Of a DNA stretch of 32,889 nucleotides, positions 31,148 to 32,889 are shown piece by piece. The translations under genes and the position numbers were made by a program. Location of the stretch: NCBI GenBank assembly GCA_016235675.1, contig JACRJN010000141.1, positions 1-32,889 on the forward strand, in the 5' to 3' direction. This stretch comes from Candidatus Schekmanbacteria bacterium. Its GTDB lineage: Bacteria > SZUA-182. How positions within the stretch are numbered: position 1 is the first letter of the stretch; every line of letters starts with the position of its first letter. Under the pieces are notes generated by a model. That model had not been told where the DNA came from and made no database searches. It saw only the letters and a program-made list of their open reading frames with translations.

Positions 31148-31299
31148 CTACCATTTTAACTATTTCTGTGATTAGCTTGACAATACTTAATTTCATAGTG
31201 TAACGTCTTGAGAACACAGGATATTATTTTAATTTTAAATCAACTCTGTGCTCTCTGTGACCAACAACTTTAAAAGACTACGCACAGAATTGAAAAACA

Positions 31300-32181
31300 A
31301 TGAAAAGCGTAAATTTATTACCCCCGGAAAATTCTTCCGACGATTATATTGCAGAACTCGCTCCGCAGAATCCCTATAAAAAGGCTTTGATTTTTATGGG
31401 GGTTTTGATTTTCCTGCTGGCGATTGTATTGATATGGAGTTTATATAAACTGCATATAACGTCGAAAGAAAAAACCGAATTAGCGGTATCGCGCCCGATA
31501 ATCGCACCGCCTGAACCGGCAAAACCGATTAAACAGCCGAAACCGCCAACACCGGTCGTTGCGCCGACGTTGGAAACGCCTGCTACGGAACCAACTGTTA
31601 TCCCGATAAAACCGATTACCGTTGAAACGCCAAAGGTGGAAATAGAAGCGCCCAAGGTTGAAGTCAAGCCCGTCAAGCCTGTCGAGCCGGCAAAAGTACA
31701 GCCCTTAGACCAACGTGAATATAGCTTATTATTGGGCACCTTTAACGCCCGTGAAGCCAAAAAGAAAGTGGATGAAATCGCCAAATTTGGTCTGACCCCG
31801 CAGCAAAAAAAGGTTAAAGTCAGCGAAAAAGCTTACTTGGTTTATGTAGAACGCGTCTCCAACTACGAACTAGCCCAAAACATGGAAAAGCAACTGCAAA
31901 AAGACGGGTTCGATACCTATCTGTCCTCCGATAAAAATCCGAACGACGGTTTTAGAGTACGTACCGGGGTCTTTACTAACCGCGGCAATGCCAAGGATTT
32001 GCTCAACAAATTAAAGGCCAAAGGATATTCGGCGCAGATAGAAACATCCCAATTGAATATAGCCAAATACGAGGTTAAAATCGGCGCCTTCCCTACATAT
32101 CAGGCGGCTAAATCTCAGCAAAATAACTTGCAGGCCAAGGGAATTAAGACGGTGCTTTTGATGAAACAGATGGAAAATTAA
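31300..32181 (+). CDS. SPOR-domain membrane protein
   Basis: The product is 293 aa. It has a short cytoplasmic start (MKSVNLLPPE), one membrane segment at about 29-49 (ALIFMGVLIFLLAIVLIWSL), a Pro-rich periplasmic linker (66-135, with VEIEAPKVEVKPVKPVEP-like repeats) and a C-terminal region with two SPOR-like repeats (REYSLLLGTFNAREAK, and YEVKIGAFPTYQAAKSQ near the end). SPOR domains bind denuded glycan strands at the division septum. The topology fits a cell-division or envelope protein of FtsN-like plan. The opening words resemble PilN proteins, but nothing else of PilN is present. No partner gene is evident. Confidence 0.85.
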   Translation: MKSVNLLPPENSSDDYIAELAPQNPYKKALIFMGVLIFLLAIVLIWSLYKLHITSKEKTELAVSRPIIAPPEPAKPIKQPKPPTPVVAPTLETPATEPTVIPIKPITVETPKVEIEAPKVEVKPVKPVEPAKVQPLDQREYSLLLGTFNAREAKKKVDEIAKFGLTPQQKKVKVSEKAYLVYVERVSNYELAQNMEKQLQKDGFDTYLSSDKNPNDGFRVRTGVFTNRGNAKDLLNKLKAKGYSAQIETSQLNIAKYEVKIGAFPTYQAAKSQQNNLQAKGIKTVLLMKQMEN

Positions 32182-32185
32182 CAAA

Positions 32186-32270
32186 AAGGCTCTGGGCTCT
32201 GGGCTTCAGGCTTCTGGCTAAAAAAGAGTTTAGCCCAGCGCCTGAAGCCTAGAGCCTGTAGCCTTATTAA
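32186..32270. repeat. Word-repeat palindrome (AGGCTCTGGGCTCTGGGCTT type)
   Basis: The left arm AAGGCTCTGGGCTCTGGGCT with TCAGGCTTCTGGCTAAA and the right arm TTTAGCCCAGCGCCTGAAGC with CTAGAGCCTGTAGCCTT are imperfect inverses. It shares its words with 5852-5970. It starts 5 bp after the SPOR gene stop. Confidence 0.75.
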
Positions 32271-32323
32271 TTATTACTGATCGTCCCCTCGATCTTATAA
32301 CCTAAATCAAGAGGAGTGGAGTT

Positions 32324-32602
32324 GTGACCAAAGCATATTTGAGTGAAGAAATCTGGAAAAAGCATGGAAGTTTGTCCAAAAGGGAAGCGAAAAAAGCGGT
32401 GGAAACTGTGTTCGACATCATTCGTGAGAAATTATTGGACGGTGAAAGCACCCAGATAAAAGGCTTCGGCAGTTTTATCGTTCGGCAAAAGGATTCACGC
32501 ATCGGGCAGAATCTGCAAACCGGTGGCACTGTTGAAATCAGCGCCCGCAAGGTGGTTGTTTTCAAAGCCAGCCGCAATCTTAAAAGACAGGTGCAAAAAT
32601 AG
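32324..32602 (+). CDS. IHF/HU-family DNA-bending protein (second paralogue)
   Basis: The product is 92 aa. The DNA arm GFGSFIVRQKDSRIGQNLQT followed by GGTVEISARKVVVFKASRNL matches the IHF/HU family. The intercalating proline region reads GQNLQTG, where most members have a proline (GRNPQTG); here it is Leu, so bending may differ. The start is GTG (32324) with GAGGAG upstream. A MerR-type gene follows 80 bp downstream, an order seen in many bacteria for ihfA-merR. Confidence 0.9.
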   Translation: MTKAYLSEEIWKKHGSLSKREAKKAVETVFDIIREKLLDGESTQIKGFGSFIVRQKDSRIGQNLQTGGTVEISARKVVVFKASRNLKRQVQK

Positions 32603-32620
32603 TATTTGGAAGAGTAAAAA

Positions 32621-32683
32621 ATGGCACCGTCTTATAAATCGGCAAGAACAGTGTTGGGCTTTGTGCGGGTGGGGGAACAGTAA
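32621..32683 (+). CDS. Possible 20-codon leader peptide before the MerR gene
   Basis: ATG at 32621 opens MAPSYKSARTVLGFVRVGEQ and ends at TAA, which overlaps the ATG of the MerR-type gene (TAATG). GGAAGAG lies upstream. It could couple translation, or be chance. Confidence 0.25.
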   Translation: MAPSYKSARTVLGFVRVGEQ

Positions 32684-32889
32684 TGACATCTAATCAAATC
32701 CCAGCACAAATGTTCTATAAAATCGGCCAGGTAAGTGACCACACCGGCATAAAACCCCACGTTCTGCGCTATTGGGAAGCGGAATTTGGCCTGATCAAAC
32801 CCAAAAAGGATAAACAAGGGCAGCGTTTATATCGCCAAAAAGACATTGAAATCATCCTCCATATCAAGGAACTGCTTTACGACCAAAGA
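32683..32889 (+). CDS. MerR-family transcriptional regulator (partial)
   Basis: 69 codons are visible before the right edge. The N-terminal winged HTH is clear: MFYKIGQVSDHTGIKPHVLR followed by YWEAEFGLIKPKK, then RLYRQKDIEIILHIKELLY. YWE.EF and the second-wing R-Y.. pattern are typical of the MerR proteins found after ihfA. The start is the ATG overlapping the TAA of the small frame; an internal ATG at 32710 (MFYKIG) is an alternative. No effector domain is visible because the gene is cut off. Confidence 0.9.
   Translation, partial: MTSNQIPAQMFYKIGQVSDHTGIKPHVLRYWEAEFGLIKPKKDKQGQRLYRQKDIEIILHIKELLYDQR

Overview
The window looks like chromosomal DNA from a Gram-negative, probably anaerobic and uncultured bacterium. 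Two proteins end in PEP-CTERM sorting tails, which are known from organisms with an outer membrane and an exosortase. One CoA-acylating aldehyde dehydrogenase carries an N-terminal helix like those that send enzymes into bacterial microcompartments. Most other genes are single-copy housekeeping genes. I cannot place the lineage to phylum from sequence alone.

Layout. 1-5.8 kb: tail of an IS110-type transposase (+), then on the minus strand etfB, an acyl-CoA dehydrogenase, a HepT/MntA toxin-antitoxin pair and the rpmF-plsX-fabH operon, which has a consensus sigma70 promoter. 6.0-9.9 kb (+): an IHF/HU-type protein, holA, a biotin ligase (birA) and coaX. 10.1-13.6 kb (-): an RlmI-like rRNA methyltransferase, an M20 peptidase, ispD and a DUF2065 protein. 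13.8-14.8 kb (-): a YgiT-type zinc finger, VapC toxin and DUF104 antitoxin. 14.9-19.4 kb (-): uvrA, then purE-tsaC. 19.5-23.1 kb: an ECF sigma factor with a zinc-finger anti-sigma-like partner, a small conserved protein, and two divergent PEP-CTERM genes. 23.7-27.1 kb (+): tRNA-Leu(CAG), the BMC-type aldehyde dehydrogenase, panD and prmC. 27.3-28.3 kb: debris of a toxin-antitoxin operon and a MagIII/EndoIII-type glycosylase. 28.6-32.9 kb (+): infB, a SPOR-domain membrane protein, a second IHF/HU protein and the start of a MerR-type regulator.

The most unusual feature is the density and organisation of intergenic palindromes. At least six families recur: (A) elements of about 140-190 bp with TTTGGTAGCGT-type terminal inverted repeats; (B) a GTCATTGCGAG core; (C) a GTAGTCCC...GGGACTAC core; (E) TTTCGG...CCGAAA hairpins; (F) CACAGAG/CGCAGAG palindromes; and (G) palindromes whose arms are tandem short words. 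Families nest like Russian dolls, and the same outer termini carry different cores. They lie tightly against gene 3' ends and in several cases supply the stop codon or the last residues of the protein. Two of them have destroyed a probable toxin-antitoxin operon.
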